Origin: Ignelater luminosus
Taxonomy: Eukaryota > Arthropoda > Insecta > Coleoptera > Elateridae
NCBI GenBank assembly: GCA_011009095.1
Contig: VTPC01001715.1
Location: 155,529 to 219,528 of the forward strand
DNA: 64,000 nucleotides
Reading direction: 5' to 3'
Positions 1-12,500 of this stretch are shown in pieces. Position 1 is the first letter of the stretch. Each line of letters starts with the position of its first letter. The notes beneath the pieces were generated by a model, which saw only the letters and a list, made by a program, of their open reading frames with translations, was not told the origin of the DNA and did no database searches. The position numbers were made by a program, and so were the translations under genes.

Positions 1-753
1 GCGCTTTAACACCGAGTTTGACTTGTGCTCGTGTATAGTTTTCAAGAAGGCTAAAGGAGAAGGAAGCCCAACAACTGTGAGGTACCACAGGCAACCCTGC
101 CTGTATTCGTTTAAGGGCGTAAAAGGAGAGCAACGCCCAACTAAAGTTCATTCGACCCGTGTTTGTGTTTGGTTTTTGTAAAAAGATGAACCCAGGTTTG
201 TGTATGGTTTCCTTTAGAAGGTAAAAGGAGGCAAAGCCGGACCACGGTTTATCACTGCCCGACCCGTGTTCGTTTTTAGTTTGTGTAAAAAGGTGAAAGG
301 AGGGCGAAACCCGAGTGTAGTCCACCGTAGGTGTTTCAATGGAAAACGGAATTCAACTCGGACTTGTATGTGATTTCCTTAAGAGGGTTAAAGGAGGATG
401 AAGCACAACTGTAGGTACAACTTGATGACGAAGTTCTACTTGTGTTCGTATTGTATTTACTTAGTTCTTTTAAGAAGGGCGGCCGTATTCCACCGTAGGT
501 GTCGCGTTGGACGTGTTCCCTGTTTAGTTTTCTAGAGAAGGTTGAAGGAGGGCAAAGTTCTCTTAAGGAGCTAAACGTAGGCCAAAGCCCAACCGTAATC
601 AGGTGTCCAATTGAAAAGCGGAATCTGAACAGTGTTCGTGTTTCGATTTCTTAAGAAGGAAGGTGAAGCTTGATCTCTTACAGGGTTAGTTTTTTAAGAG
701 GGTTAAAGTTTTTTTAAAAAGATTAGAGAAGGGTGAAGAGCGATCGTTTGTCA
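1..753 (+). repeat. Degenerate ~51-bp tandem repeat array, segment 1
   Basis: The same phrases recur about every 50-60 bases: 'cgtgttcgtgtttagtttt', 'aagaaggttaaaggagg', 'caaagcccaac', and 'caccgtaggtg', which can form a small hairpin. The reverse complement of this consensus is the unit of the large array at 23400-27440, so the same family lies in both orientations. Copies are strongly diverged. No coding potential is evident here. The array resumes at about 2690 after a retrotransposon insertion. Confidence 0.7.
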
Positions 754-2690
754 CAATCAATCAATCAATCTTAGGCACTGGGGTGTTACTTCAGTCTCAT
801 TTGTTGAGAATTGTGGGTCTGCAAGGCTGAGTACGCCCATCGGTCACGCTTCCTCACACTGGACCAACCGGTGTATTATAGTATTACAGCAGCAGGTGGG
901 GTGGCGGTCGTTGCATCATAGTTGGTGAATGGCATCCTGTTGTGAAGGTGAGACGATGTTCGATTTTACGTTGGTTTGAAGTTAGTACCTGTCGTTGTAA
1001 TCTGTCTTAGTGGCGTGGCTCCATGTTGGTGATGAAGCGAACAAGGTATTGCGGAGGAGGTAGAGTGTGTGCGGTGGTGGTGGTGATGATGAAAGCTACT
1101 ACGTCGCTCGGAAATTTCGCGGAGGACTGTGTGAGAATTTTATCTGCAGCTAAGTGGGGTATCAAGCAGAATGCCCATCAACTCGGAAGTGAGGTTTTCC
1201 CTTACGTCTCATTATGATAGAGGGCGGATGCTTGATTTTGTTTTTGGGTTTGCGTTGTGGGAGTGGTGTGCTTTGTTTTGTTCTACCGCCCTGCTCACGA
1301 AGCGACCCCTCATGAATTCGGGACGCGCATTTACAGGAGGAATCCCCGCTATGTCGCAGACCTCTTCGGAAGGGTGGTGGCGCTCCAAGCGGAAGATCTT
1401 CGTGCAGATGGCTTTCTCCTTCTGTAGGAATCTCCTGATCGCATATGGCGGTATGACACCAAAGACAGTGAATCGGTAGTCGAGCACGGTCCTAATGAAT
1501 GTTTTGTATGTGTGGAGTAACGTCCAGGGGTGGCAGCCTGAGATGTCGCCGCAGAGCCTGGACAGCAAGCTGCTGCGCTGCTGGACACAACGTCATCGCT
1601 CCATCTCAGCATGGGGGTGAAGGTGATACCAAGATACTTGACGGATGGCGAAAGTTGGAGGTGCGAGCCCCACAGTTCCAGGCGGACGTCGTCAGGGTCG
1701 AATCTGGCCGTCTGTTCGAAAAGTATGAGGTTGGTTTTGTGAGGGTTTGGTCTGATTCTCCACTTTCGGAACCAAGTCTCCAGGCCTACGCCAGGATTCT
1801 CGATCCCTCGGTGGAGCTCCGACACTCACATGGTCTTGTCGTCCGCAATTGGGAAAGGCGTACCTCAGGGTTTTCGGAGCAAGGGATGTCGTGGCAGTAA
1901 AAAATGAATAACAGTGGGGAGAGGATGGACTCTTGAACGCCGGCTCGCAGCGTGTACACCGTGGACTTCACCTGGTGTACTCGCACGCGATGTTGGCTGG
2001 CGGACAGATAGCTACTGATTAACCTGACGAAGCAGGCGGGAATCTCAGCGGCTCGAAGCATAAAGAGAAGCCCCTCATGCCAGACCTTATCGAAAGCCCT
2101 CTCGATGTCAAGAAACGTGGCCGTTACACACCGTTTCAAGTTGAAAGCTACGGAGATATCGTCGCGTCATTGTGGGGGCAGAGAATAGGGTCCGTGGTGA
2201 ATCTGCCAGGACGGGATTTCGTCTGATGCTCAGGGAGGAGATTGAGTGCGTCTAGGTGGGCTCGGAGTCTATTTGTTAATATCCTTTCGAACACTTTACC
2301 TAGGACTTTGAGAAGAGAAATGGGTGAATATGATGTTGGGCTGGTGTGGCTCTTTCCCGGTTTATGGATTATAACGACGGTTGCCTCCTTCCAGGCAGAA
2401 GAGAAATATCCGCGGCGGAGACAACTGTTGAATATTAGTGTAAGTAGGACTATGGCTGCCGGTGGCGGGTGGCGAAAAGCTTTTCTCGTGAGAGTATTGT
2501 TCCCCGGGGTAGAGTTCTTACCTCGGCTGTTTCCTCCTCGGGGATAGAACTGATGATGTCCCGCAGGTGGGACCTGAAGGTGGAGAGCAATGTCACGGTC
2601 AAGGCGGACGTCGTAGTTGACTATACGGAGGCCTAGAGCATCAAATTCGCGGGAAGCTTTCTGTTCAGTGAGGATCTTGAGTTTGTGTGT
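754..2690 (-). mobile_element. Jockey-like non-LTR retrotransposon, 5'-truncated and decayed
   Basis: Read on the minus strand, four conceptual pieces in different frames add up to one reverse transcriptase. The N-terminal RT blocks lie at about 2690-2148 (GYFSSAWKEATVV, then a PISLL block). The next block, with FLDIERAFDKVWHEGL, is at 2139-1870. The catalytic ADD is encoded at 1838-1846, next to an in-frame stop. The thumb and C-terminal part run over 1825-1212 (YLGITFTPMLRW, CHPWTLLHTYKTF). The endonuclease and ORF1 are absent, so the copy is 5'-truncated. The 3' end is the tandem tail (TTGA)n on the minus strand, seen as caatcaatcaatcaatc at 754-770. Frameshifts and stops make it inactive. 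It interrupts the ~51-bp repeat array. The family is recognised from RT motifs; the exact clade is inferred. Confidence 0.85.
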
Positions 2691-3000
2691 GTGCCACACT
2701 ACAGGTGACCTCTTGGACTTAGGTTTAGGTTTCTGAAGAGGGTTAAAGGAAGGCAAAGTCCAATTGTGGATCACCGTAGGAGTCCGACCAGTTGTTCCTG
2801 TTTTTTTTCTAAAAGGGAAGGCAAAGTTCTACCTATTTCCAAACAAAGGAAACCAGAATCAATGGTTGTGGTTGCCGCTGACGACCACATGCGTGTCTAC
2901 TCCAAAGAGGTTCGAACTTTCGAAACAGAGGAGTGCTTTAGCGCGACGTGATCAGTCTGAAGGCCTGACCCTCAATTGAAGTCGGCATGCCGACGTAGGA
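2691..3000 (+). repeat. Degenerate ~51-bp repeat array, continuation after the retrotransposon
   Basis: The phrases 'gaagagggttaaaggaaggcaaagtcc', 'gatcaccgtaggagtccgacc' and 'aagggaaggcaaagttc' match the units at 1-753. The array was therefore probably continuous before the non-LTR element inserted. The repeat signal fades after about 2860. Confidence 0.55.
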
Positions 3001-6000
3001 AAGGTTTTCTGTCTCATATATTGGGGAAATGTTGCAACTGATATGAGTTTTACCTATTTGCAGCAAGTTCTGTAGTATTGCAAGCGGTAGTTTTCATATT
3101 TATGTGAATTTCAAGCCATATAGCTAGCAAATTATTTAAAAAAGCGAAGTCTACAATGTCTGCATTATTTAGTTTCAAAGTTGCTTCATGTGAAAGTCTT
3201 TTAATACCAGAGCATATTTATCTCCCGCCAAACCCTAGGGTTTGCGATATACTGTCACTGCTTCTTGAAGCAGTTACTAGCCAAACTACAGAGTATTACT
3301 GTTTCTGTTTGAAAAGGCTTCTTAAAGAAATTCTAGCTTCAGCATGTTCTTAAGAAACACTTGTAGTATTTCCTGCATTTATAAAAATATGCCAGATTAG
3401 TGCTTTGTAATTTGTATTAAGAATTTAATTATAATCATTCTGAATAGATGTTTCTGTAGTCAAACAGGTCTAGGTTTCTATCGTTTGACAGAGTAGAAGG
3501 TGCTTGGCAACCGAACAGATATGGGCTGCATCTTAGTGGAGAAGTTTCAACTTTGATAGTGACAAGTTTCATTTCAGTACGATACCAATTTTTATCTCTG
3601 GCTGAGATTTTTGATTCTTTATTTTTAGACTGAAGAAACTATCAATTTTTTGTTTTTTTTGTTCCCGTTTTCTTTTCCGCTTCACTGCACTACGTTTATA
3701 TGCACTCATATTATTTATTTCGCTACTTATAGAACAAAATGCAGCCGTTGCTTGAGATTTACCAATTTTTGCATCTGCAGTTTACTTTACATGGTGGTTG
3801 TATTGTTTAGACTTGCTGCGCCGCGCATGCCACACGCAACCAAACCTACGTTTTTAATCTGTAGGCCATGCGTTTTGATGCAACTCGAAATGCGTGGTCT
3901 ATGCGTATATAGCGTCTGAAAAATCTGTGGTCGCTTCTTACATAGTTTGTTATGTACTCTTGGTGAAGATATTTAGCTTCAGCAAAACCCAATGAACACC
4001 GATGGTTACGGGCCTCATTTGGAATTCATGAACAACTCATGATGCTTTGATGTTATTCTACTAGATAGAAACTTCAGGAATGCAGAGGTTTATTTTCAGA
4101 AGTTGTAGTTTCATTATTGAAATGGTGGAGATTTTTCCAGAGCGCGTTGTTTTGAGCTTGTCTTAATAATAAGAGAAACTTAGTAGTTTGTGCTTGAAAT
4201 AGGGACTTAGTTTCAAACCGAGTGATGACTTAATAAAAAGGGGCTTTAGGGCTGTAGCGTTCTACCAGTTGTGGTTTAATTGTCAAAATAACAGAGATCT
4301 TAGGATGCTTAAAGCTTTTTGCTAAGAAATTGAAAATTTTGACATCTGATGATTTGAATATGCTGCTGTTACTGATGCATATCTCTGAACAGTTCTAATT
4401 TTAGTAAAAATATGTTTGGGTCTAAATTTTCTTTTATTTTTGATAGTATTTCTGAAAGCATCTCCATGATGAAAATGGCCTACAGATTTCCTTTTAGTGC
4501 AAACAAACCAATAGCCAATCTCGATTTCAACTTAAACGGAGAATGCGCATCTAATCAATAAAGGGCGGTTCCCTTCTGCATTTTCCTCCATTGCTGTACT
4601 TCGACTCGCATTGAAAAATTATACAAAAGGAAAACTCAATCGTCTTAAGACTAATTAATTAGAAATTTCCGTTAATAAATTATTTTTTCAAATGAGAATT
4701 CTCTACTTTTCTCTTTCTTTCAAAGTTAATAACTGCCCTGTTTGTTATAAATTATTCTTTTATCACTAAGCTGTACGGTTGGATAATTACGTGTACAGAT
4801 TAAGGAAATTAATACAAATGTAATACAAGAAATGGTTTTTATATAGCGGAAAGTGTCAGATTGACTAATAGCAAACTTTATCACCATTTATCATTTGGAT
4901 CGTATTAAATGTCGTATTTTAATAAACGGATAGTTATTCTTGAAATGCAAAGTGCTATATATTATGCGGAGGATATAAACGGCCTCCACAGTATTCAATA
5001 AGGAAATGCCTTTTACATGTAGAATAATAAAAATTGCAACTTTACTTCGAATGGTTTTAATTAACGTGAAATTCAGCAAGTGAAGAGATAAACCCTATTA
5101 AAGGAAGTTACGATTGCAATAATTTTCCAAATCGTCTATATAACTACTAAATTGACTTATTTTTAAATTTTTATACGTGTGAATGTACAACAAAAAACCC
5201 AATATTTAAAATTTAAATGTGCCCAAAAGTAATAACTAAATTTTATAAAGTTATAAATTGTAAGAATATTGAAGTAGTTCTCTTCTCGGTTGAAGCTATA
5301 AAACTGCAAATTTAAATTTATTGTTACGGATGCTTGAAGTTTATCACTTAATAATCTAAAATACCATTAGTTAGTTATTCAGAGGTTAAACTTGAACCTA
5401 CCGATGCATATCGCGGCATACCTATCTAAAAATTCCGAAATATCCATTTTTTACACGCAACTTTCAGGAACCATCAACGGGAATTGCTGTAAAAAAAATA
5501 TAAAAATAAATAAATAAATGTTAGTGTTTATATTTCTCGGGAGAAAGTTTCCATTAATAATAATATAGAAAAAAATGTGACTTAATAAAACGAGATAACT
5601 GTAACTTGTGTGATATGACCACGTGTCAGCAGGTTTTTAACCGCTCGTCCAGGTAGTAGGAGTAGCACGTTTGAATTTTTCTTTTAATCATTTCTTAGTT
5701 CTTTATTTGGAATGCTTAAATAACTCATTATGTTTCCAACAAAACGCAATATTATTAAATTTGTCGAGTTATGTGCGGAATTTCAAACAGAAAAATCAGT
5801 TTCTTTCCTATCTAAGTTCGATCTACCACACACACACACACACACATTCTTGCACTCTCTCAGGACTTGCATCAATACACTCCTAGAGAAAAAAAAAGTA
5901 TCAGAGAAGTGCATTGAGAAAACAAAGCTGAGGAGTGCAATTGAGGTACATAAATAAATATGCGGGAAACATGATCTTGTACCTTCCTCATTCTCTCTCC

Positions 6001-6423
6001 ATAAAGCCAATTTATAAGCCTATTTTTACTTTGAAACAAAACCTCTAAACAAACCTGACATTCATAGTCGCGAATACAAAGCCGGTTTGTATGAAGCAAT
6101 CTGTCTCCCTTCACACATAATAGTATCTCGTATGGATATAAGCGAGAGGGTAAGGGGGAAAACAAATTGTGTTTGTTGTATTCGTTCATGGGGGGTACCC
6201 CACCCTTTTAATAGGTTTTGATAAGCACGACTATTGTTAGGTGGTTTACAAAAAATATTGTATTATGATTTTACTATCCTTGTGCCGTATGAATTCTCAA
6301 AAAACGATTTTAAATTGCAATCGACATCTTCGGTAGTGCAATAACAATGGCCCGATTCTAACTTCCTGTGACACTCCTTTTTGTATTGTTTTCTCTATCT
6401 AATACGATGTTTTTGAATTTCAG
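3001..6423. other. AT-rich stretch, no gene seen (probably ds intron)
   Basis: I see no coding exon, RNA gene or clear transposon. Open frames are short and lack domain signal. Simple-sequence patches occur: AAATA-type around 5494-5520 and (CA)n at 5825-5847. If the 5' exons of dachsous lie upstream of the window, as the partial codon at 6424 implies, this is intron sequence. Confidence 0.5.
5825..5847. repeat. (CA)n microsatellite
   Basis: An uninterrupted CA dinucleotide run of about eleven units is visible directly in the sequence. Confidence 0.95.
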
Positions 6424-6599
6424 GACATCACATAATTCGTTATTCAATCTATTCCGGCGATCCAGATGGATTTTTCCGTATAGACTCATCGACAGGTTCA
6501 ATCCGTACTGCTTCAAATTTGGATCACGAAACTCGGGCCAACGTTCTTCTAAATATTCAAGCTACAAGCGGTAATCCTCCAGCTTATGGACATACACAA
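6424..6599 (+). CDS. ds: ds exon a (first visible exon)
   Basis: The acceptor is tttcag at 6418-6423 and the donor is gtaaga at 6600. It begins with two bases of a split codon, so one base comes from an unseen upstream exon. It encodes the second half of a cadherin repeat (DPDGFFRIDSSTGSIRTA, then LDHETRA). It ends in phase 0. Confidence 0.9.
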
Positions 6600-9500
6600 G
6601 TAAGATTTTTTTCTAAATTTATTTTTGTTACAAAGAATGAACTTTTTTTACTTTCCTTTCAGGTGAACATCGAAATAGAAGATGTGAACGATAACGCTCC
6701 AGAATTCGAATCCAGCACCGTTAGAATTTCCGTACCTGAAAACGTAGAAATCGGTACGCCGATTTATGCAGCGCATGCAAGAGATAAAGATTCAGGAACG
6801 AACGGCGTAATACATTATAAATTATCTAATAGCGCTGCGAAGGCTGGTTTATTCGCGGTCGATTCTAAATTGGGTTATTTAACTATCGTTAGACAGTTGG
6901 ATTATGAAGCGGTACAACGGCACAGTTTAATTATTACGGCTTCTGATACAGGGGTTCCACCATTATCCGCTAATCTGACAGTTCTTGTCGAAGTTCAAGA
7001 TGTCAATGACAATCCGCCGGTCTTTGAAAGAGCTGAATACAGTCTGAAGGTGTTGGAATCTCTTCCTGTCAACTCTCAGGTAAGAAATTATTTTTTTATT
7101 TTGAAGCTTTTAAGATTTCGTCCATGCTTATTATTATTGTATAATAAATTTGTTTATTCTATAACAACTAAAGTTAATTGGACAAAATGAAGAATTTTGA
7201 TCGATAACTTTTTTTATTTTTCAAAACTTCCTTTGGGCACTTTTTTTAACATTTAGTCGTGAAACACAGGATATATCTCTAATGCACTTTTTTTCTGTTG
7301 CTATGTTCATGGTGCTGAAATTATATGTAGAATATAAAGTTTTTAAACACCTCGATGTTCGTGGTTCATTGAACTTCATTTTATCTAAGTTTTTGGGTAT
7401 TAAAATAATTCTAGAGAGTGGGAAAGAATTTTTTTTCTTATATCTGATCGATTAGAAAGGCAAGGGGACTTTCCTCTAAGCTTTTTAAAACATTTATCGA
7501 GATTTTAATTTAAGTACAGTTGAAGTAGCGTAGAAATTTTATGAATCCGTCACTTTGTGGCCTTGTCCAGAAGATGATAGATGAACACCTAGGGGTCAGG
7601 GAGACTTAACTCATTACCACAAATGAACTATTACCGATCGAACCGTCACGCCACTTTTATAGGAAATGAGGGATATAATAACATGCACAGATGCCGTAGG
7701 TCAGTGATCTAGGACCCCTTTACGATCATTCCCAGTTTTCTTTTTTTTTTTTCAATGTAACGGTCCTCTGTTTGAATGTTTTGACATTGATGTGTTAGGG
7801 TAGATGGCCTCCAGCTGAAGCGTTTTCATTAGAGTCACTACAAATAGAGACGATTTGTTATTTTCTTTTATTTAATGCTGAAGTATGTAAAAAGTACTCA
7901 TAGGGAATCATAATGACCCGCCAAATTTCAACACATGACAAATGAGATATGTATACCCTTAGGTAATTACTCTTTTGGTTTTTAATCTTAATACAAGATA
8001 CGATTTTGCATAGATAATAATCAAGTCTTTTTTTAAAAGTTTTGTTTTTTTGTTAAAAAATTATTACCGGGAGTTAATTAACTATTGTGAGGAATTTCAG
8101 TCAAAAAACTCATTTTAAGAAATATTTGAAGAAAAAAAGGAGGAAGGTGTATACATATATAAATATATAAATCACAAGTCGATACTGTCTTGATTAGGTA
8201 ACAATAATTAAAGTGTTAGTAACATTAACTGGTTTATACTAACTTACCTCTTATACTAATTTTTCTCACGATGTCAAGACGAGTAATTAAAATGTCGAAG
8301 ATTATTAAACAGACAATTTTTAAAGATTGTTCATTAATTTTACGTTATTTTTTCATTAATAATCTTTGACCTCAAACTTTTAATTATCACATTTTAAAGA
8401 CTACCCATTTATTGCTTCTTCATAGAACTACCAGAAAAAATATGTTTGTTTTTATTTAGATAATTACGAGGTCTTAAAGTTATTAATCAAAGTTTAAGCA
8501 TTTAATTGACAATATGTTGCTAAACACCGGATAGCTAGCTAAATCGTTGTGCATCGTAATATTGTATGTTTACTACTATGTCTCACTACATGTTTCTCTT
8601 GGCGGCATTTAAAAAGTTTCCTGATGATCAACAGGTAACTGTTTTTATACCTTTTATGGACATGATACCTGTATTGTTTAATACAGTAAGAATATCAGTG
8701 ATAGTTTTGTTGAGGATCTCTTTCCATGTATCTGAGTATCTAAGGGAGTAAAATGTAGGGATTTTAAAGATCCCTTTGCTTTCTACTGTTGGAGAAATTT
8801 TTTACTGAGCTATCCCAAAACGATTCTTTCCAGAATCTTTGCTTTAAGTTCAGGTAACTTAATGCCTTAACTCAAAACATGGATTTGGTAGTAAATTTTG
8901 ATTCGCCTGCATCTTGAATATTTCAAACTGTTATCAGATGCTGCCACGTCTTATTCGTTTAAGAATTAGACTACGGATATGGGCCAGACTGAAGCCGCAC
9001 TTTTCTATTTCTCTAATTTTTGGTATTTAACCTTGATGTACTACATAATTATAATTTCAGTCATTAGGGTGTTTGGAACCTATGGTAAGATTTCTTAAGG
9101 TGCCTTAATGTAGTGATTAGCGTTGTGTATGGTACGTTTAATATCAGTCTCAGTTGTCTTATTGGCCAAGTCGTAGCACCTAGTTACAGCAGCATCTATG
9201 GCAAGTTGCCTTATTTCTACATCCTTCCGCCAGCCTTCCTTGCACTTTATCAGTTCGCAACTTTGAGGAATCTTCGAATTACCAAAGGTGACTTAGTCGG
9301 TCAAAATCAAATCAAATCTTCAACTTGTTCGTTTTATGTTTTCCTTGGTCACTTCTCTTTTAGCTTGAGAAACCTAATCTGGTTATGCCGATCACATCTG
9401 GCTTCACAACTTCTTTTCGTCCTACCCAAGTAAGTTACCCTGTGAATACACTAGTCTACCTAGTACCCTTCCGCTATTTATTTCTGCTAACTATTCAAAA

Positions 9501-12500
9501 ATTCTATGCCTCAATTGCTTTACATTTTGACTTTTTAATCCGTTATCCTAGACTTTCCTCCAAAGAACTGCCCTATGTTCTCTAGCGTATTGGCATGATG
9601 CCAAGGTCAGCCAAAACATTGTATTATCCTGGGGATTACATGCGTTAAAGAACTCAGCGCATTTTGATAGATATTTACTATTTAACGCCCAATCCCGAAC
9701 TCTTCCTCTATTTCATCTTTAATAAAGCTAATCTTCATTCTTTTTATATCTCTGTTCATTCTTCTAATGGATTCGTTGCTCTAACTTTTTAAACATTCTC
9801 ATAAAACTAATCCGATTGAAGGTTTGGATTTACTCTCCATCAAACCTTCAGGAATCCGCTACTATTAGGGTTTAGGGTATTTGGTGTAGAGCCGAAACAT
9901 CCAGGTCCGACCCAACTGGGGAAGATCTTGGCGTGGCCTTAAAAAACCCGATAATTTCTTGATCGGCCGGAACAGCCCAAGAGACCTGAACGGCCTACCA
10001 GAGAATCCTGAAGGGCGTAGAAATCCAAAAGGCCCGAACGGTCCGAAAAGCCCGACAGGCCCTAACAGCCTGACAGACCAGTAAGGCCCGACAGACCTGA
10101 GAAGCTCGAAGAGCCAAGAACTTCAAAAAGCACGATAGACCTGTATACCACACAGGCCTGAGAGGTCTAACAGACCCGATAGATTTAAACGGCACAACAG
10201 ACCCGAAGTGCCGAGAAGTCTAAAAGGCCCAAGATGCCCGAACGATCCGACAGGCCCAAGAGGTCAGACTCCAGAAGCCCGAAGGGCCAATAAGTCCAAA
10301 AAGCATGATAGACCCATCTAAAGCAGTCCAACAGGCTCCAATAGTTCGACAGGCCCGACAAGACCGAACGGTTCGATTGACCGGACGGAGGCTCGAAAAG
10401 CTCGATAAGTCATTAAACTGAGATCCTGCCCGACCCGAACCCGAAACTAGAAAATCCAGCCCGTTCATGCCTCCAATTTATCACTTAACACAAGCATGGT
10501 AAACAGATTGGTACCTTTAATTTAAGTCTTAATGTCTTATAGGCCAAGGCACGACGTAGTACCTTGCCACTGTGGCGCCTATGGCAAGTTGTATCATTTG
10601 CACGGCTTTGCGCCTGCATATACTTCATTTAACATATCTATTGAGCACGGAAATAATAATTTAAATTAAAGCTTACTCTCCTTAATGAAGTCTTCTTCTA
10701 ACGCTATCCATCAGCGCTTAGACGGTGCAAAATTTATTTCTGCTAATTGTAGAAAAGCTTTACGCCTCAATTACTCTTCATCTATTATCATAAACTACTT
10801 TCCTCAAAAGAACTGTTCAGAAAAATTTGAAAAATTGTTGTTTTAGGCTACAGAGGCTACTTTTTTCTCTGACGTAATGGCACGATGCCAAGATGAGCCA
10901 AAAAACTGCATTATCGTGAGGAACATCATCTGTTATAGAACTCAGTATATTTTAATAGACATTTACAAGTGTAACTTTTTCGATTTAACGCTTAATCCCT
11001 AACTCGCTCTACATGCGGTTGAGAAATCCCTGCTGTTGAAATTGCACACCATACTAATAGTTTTCATTTTACATTATTTGGGCAATCATTGATATTGTCA
11101 GTGTAGTAGTAGTTGGGGAGGCTGAAGTTCATGCTAGTCTCTCAGTCTCTCATAACCCCCACATTTTTCCAGAAAAAAAAAGACGCTTCATCGCCATTCC
11201 CACATTATTCCTTCGTAAGGACGTCAATTAAAAAAAATTAAGGTTCTCCGGCTCTTCCCTATTAACCAGTTTAATAGACTTTTGCCTGGCGATAGCCACT
11301 GCTTCTTATCCAGCTTACCTTTGAATCTAGTAAACGCATACGTTTAAGGCTAGCGAATTCTGTCTGGCGAGTTCAACCGTCTTCTTGTTGCCGTGGATCC
11401 AGCTGTACCCAGGAAACCAGGCTAACCTCCTTTCATGTGGGAAGCTTTCCCACAGAGTGTGCGTACTCCTGCATTAGAGAATTTCTTGTCCTGGCTGCGC
11501 AGACCGCTTTTATTGCTGACAGAATGGCACAAACTTCAGTCTGGAAAAACTTTACCAGAGCGAAGCTCTTACGCACGTGTGGGTTTTTCAGTAAATGCCT
11601 GCTTTCGAGAATTGCTTGTTGACGAATATTGTTGGAGTACTTCTTATACAGCCGAGCTACCCTGTAGGTGGACAAAGGCATTTTTTTCACTATTCTGAAA
11701 TGGGTCGTCGTGGCCTTCTTCCTTATCCAAGTTGGGAGATTCGGCAACTTTAATAGAACCTCAAGTGCAGCCATAGGTATCGTTTTCATTGCACCGGGTA
11801 TACCCAGACAGATTAGGCGTTGTAGCTTGACCAGCCTTTGAACGATGGTAGTACGCTCTACACTAGGTCACGATACCACTAAACCATGTAGTATTCTAGG
11901 TTTGATAATTGCCGTGTAGATCCAGCAGGCTATCTGAGGATTGATTCTTCAGAGTCGGTTTACCATCTGGCACTAACAACAGTAAGAAACCGTTCTGAAC
12001 TGAAACTTCGCAATAGAATGGAGATAGACTTATTGTGAGGATGAATGTTCCTACGTCACAAGTAAGCCAGAACTGCCCAAAAGTCATCATCGTGAGTCTA
12101 CCTAAGAGGGACAACGAATGGAATCGTTTTCGAATCTTATAAAATCGCCCATTTGCGCAGAAGAAAACACAGTCAAGACTTCAGCATACTGAGTTTTTTC
12201 CGAACGGTTTTTTTTGGTTCAACTATAGTTAGTCTTCAATCTTCTGAAAATCGGCTGAAATGAAAGGTTGGACTTTCAAATTGAAGTTTCTAAAAGTCAG
12301 AATGAAACTGGCCGCTTCGATTTTATCGATGATTTCGTCTCAAACTGACTGTATGATCACAAATTCTAACCAGATTTTGTTTTTTATTGTCGTAGATGAT
12401 TTTTTTTATTGATAGAGTCAGTAGTGGTGTTCGAAGTCCGAAATTCAGACATCATCCTTCAGGTTCTTTTATTTTTTTTCTACCACTAACTACAAGCAGG

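Noticed and set aside
1212..1900. Plus-strand open frames over the non-LTR element
   Set aside because: They are shadows of the minus-strand reverse transcriptase.
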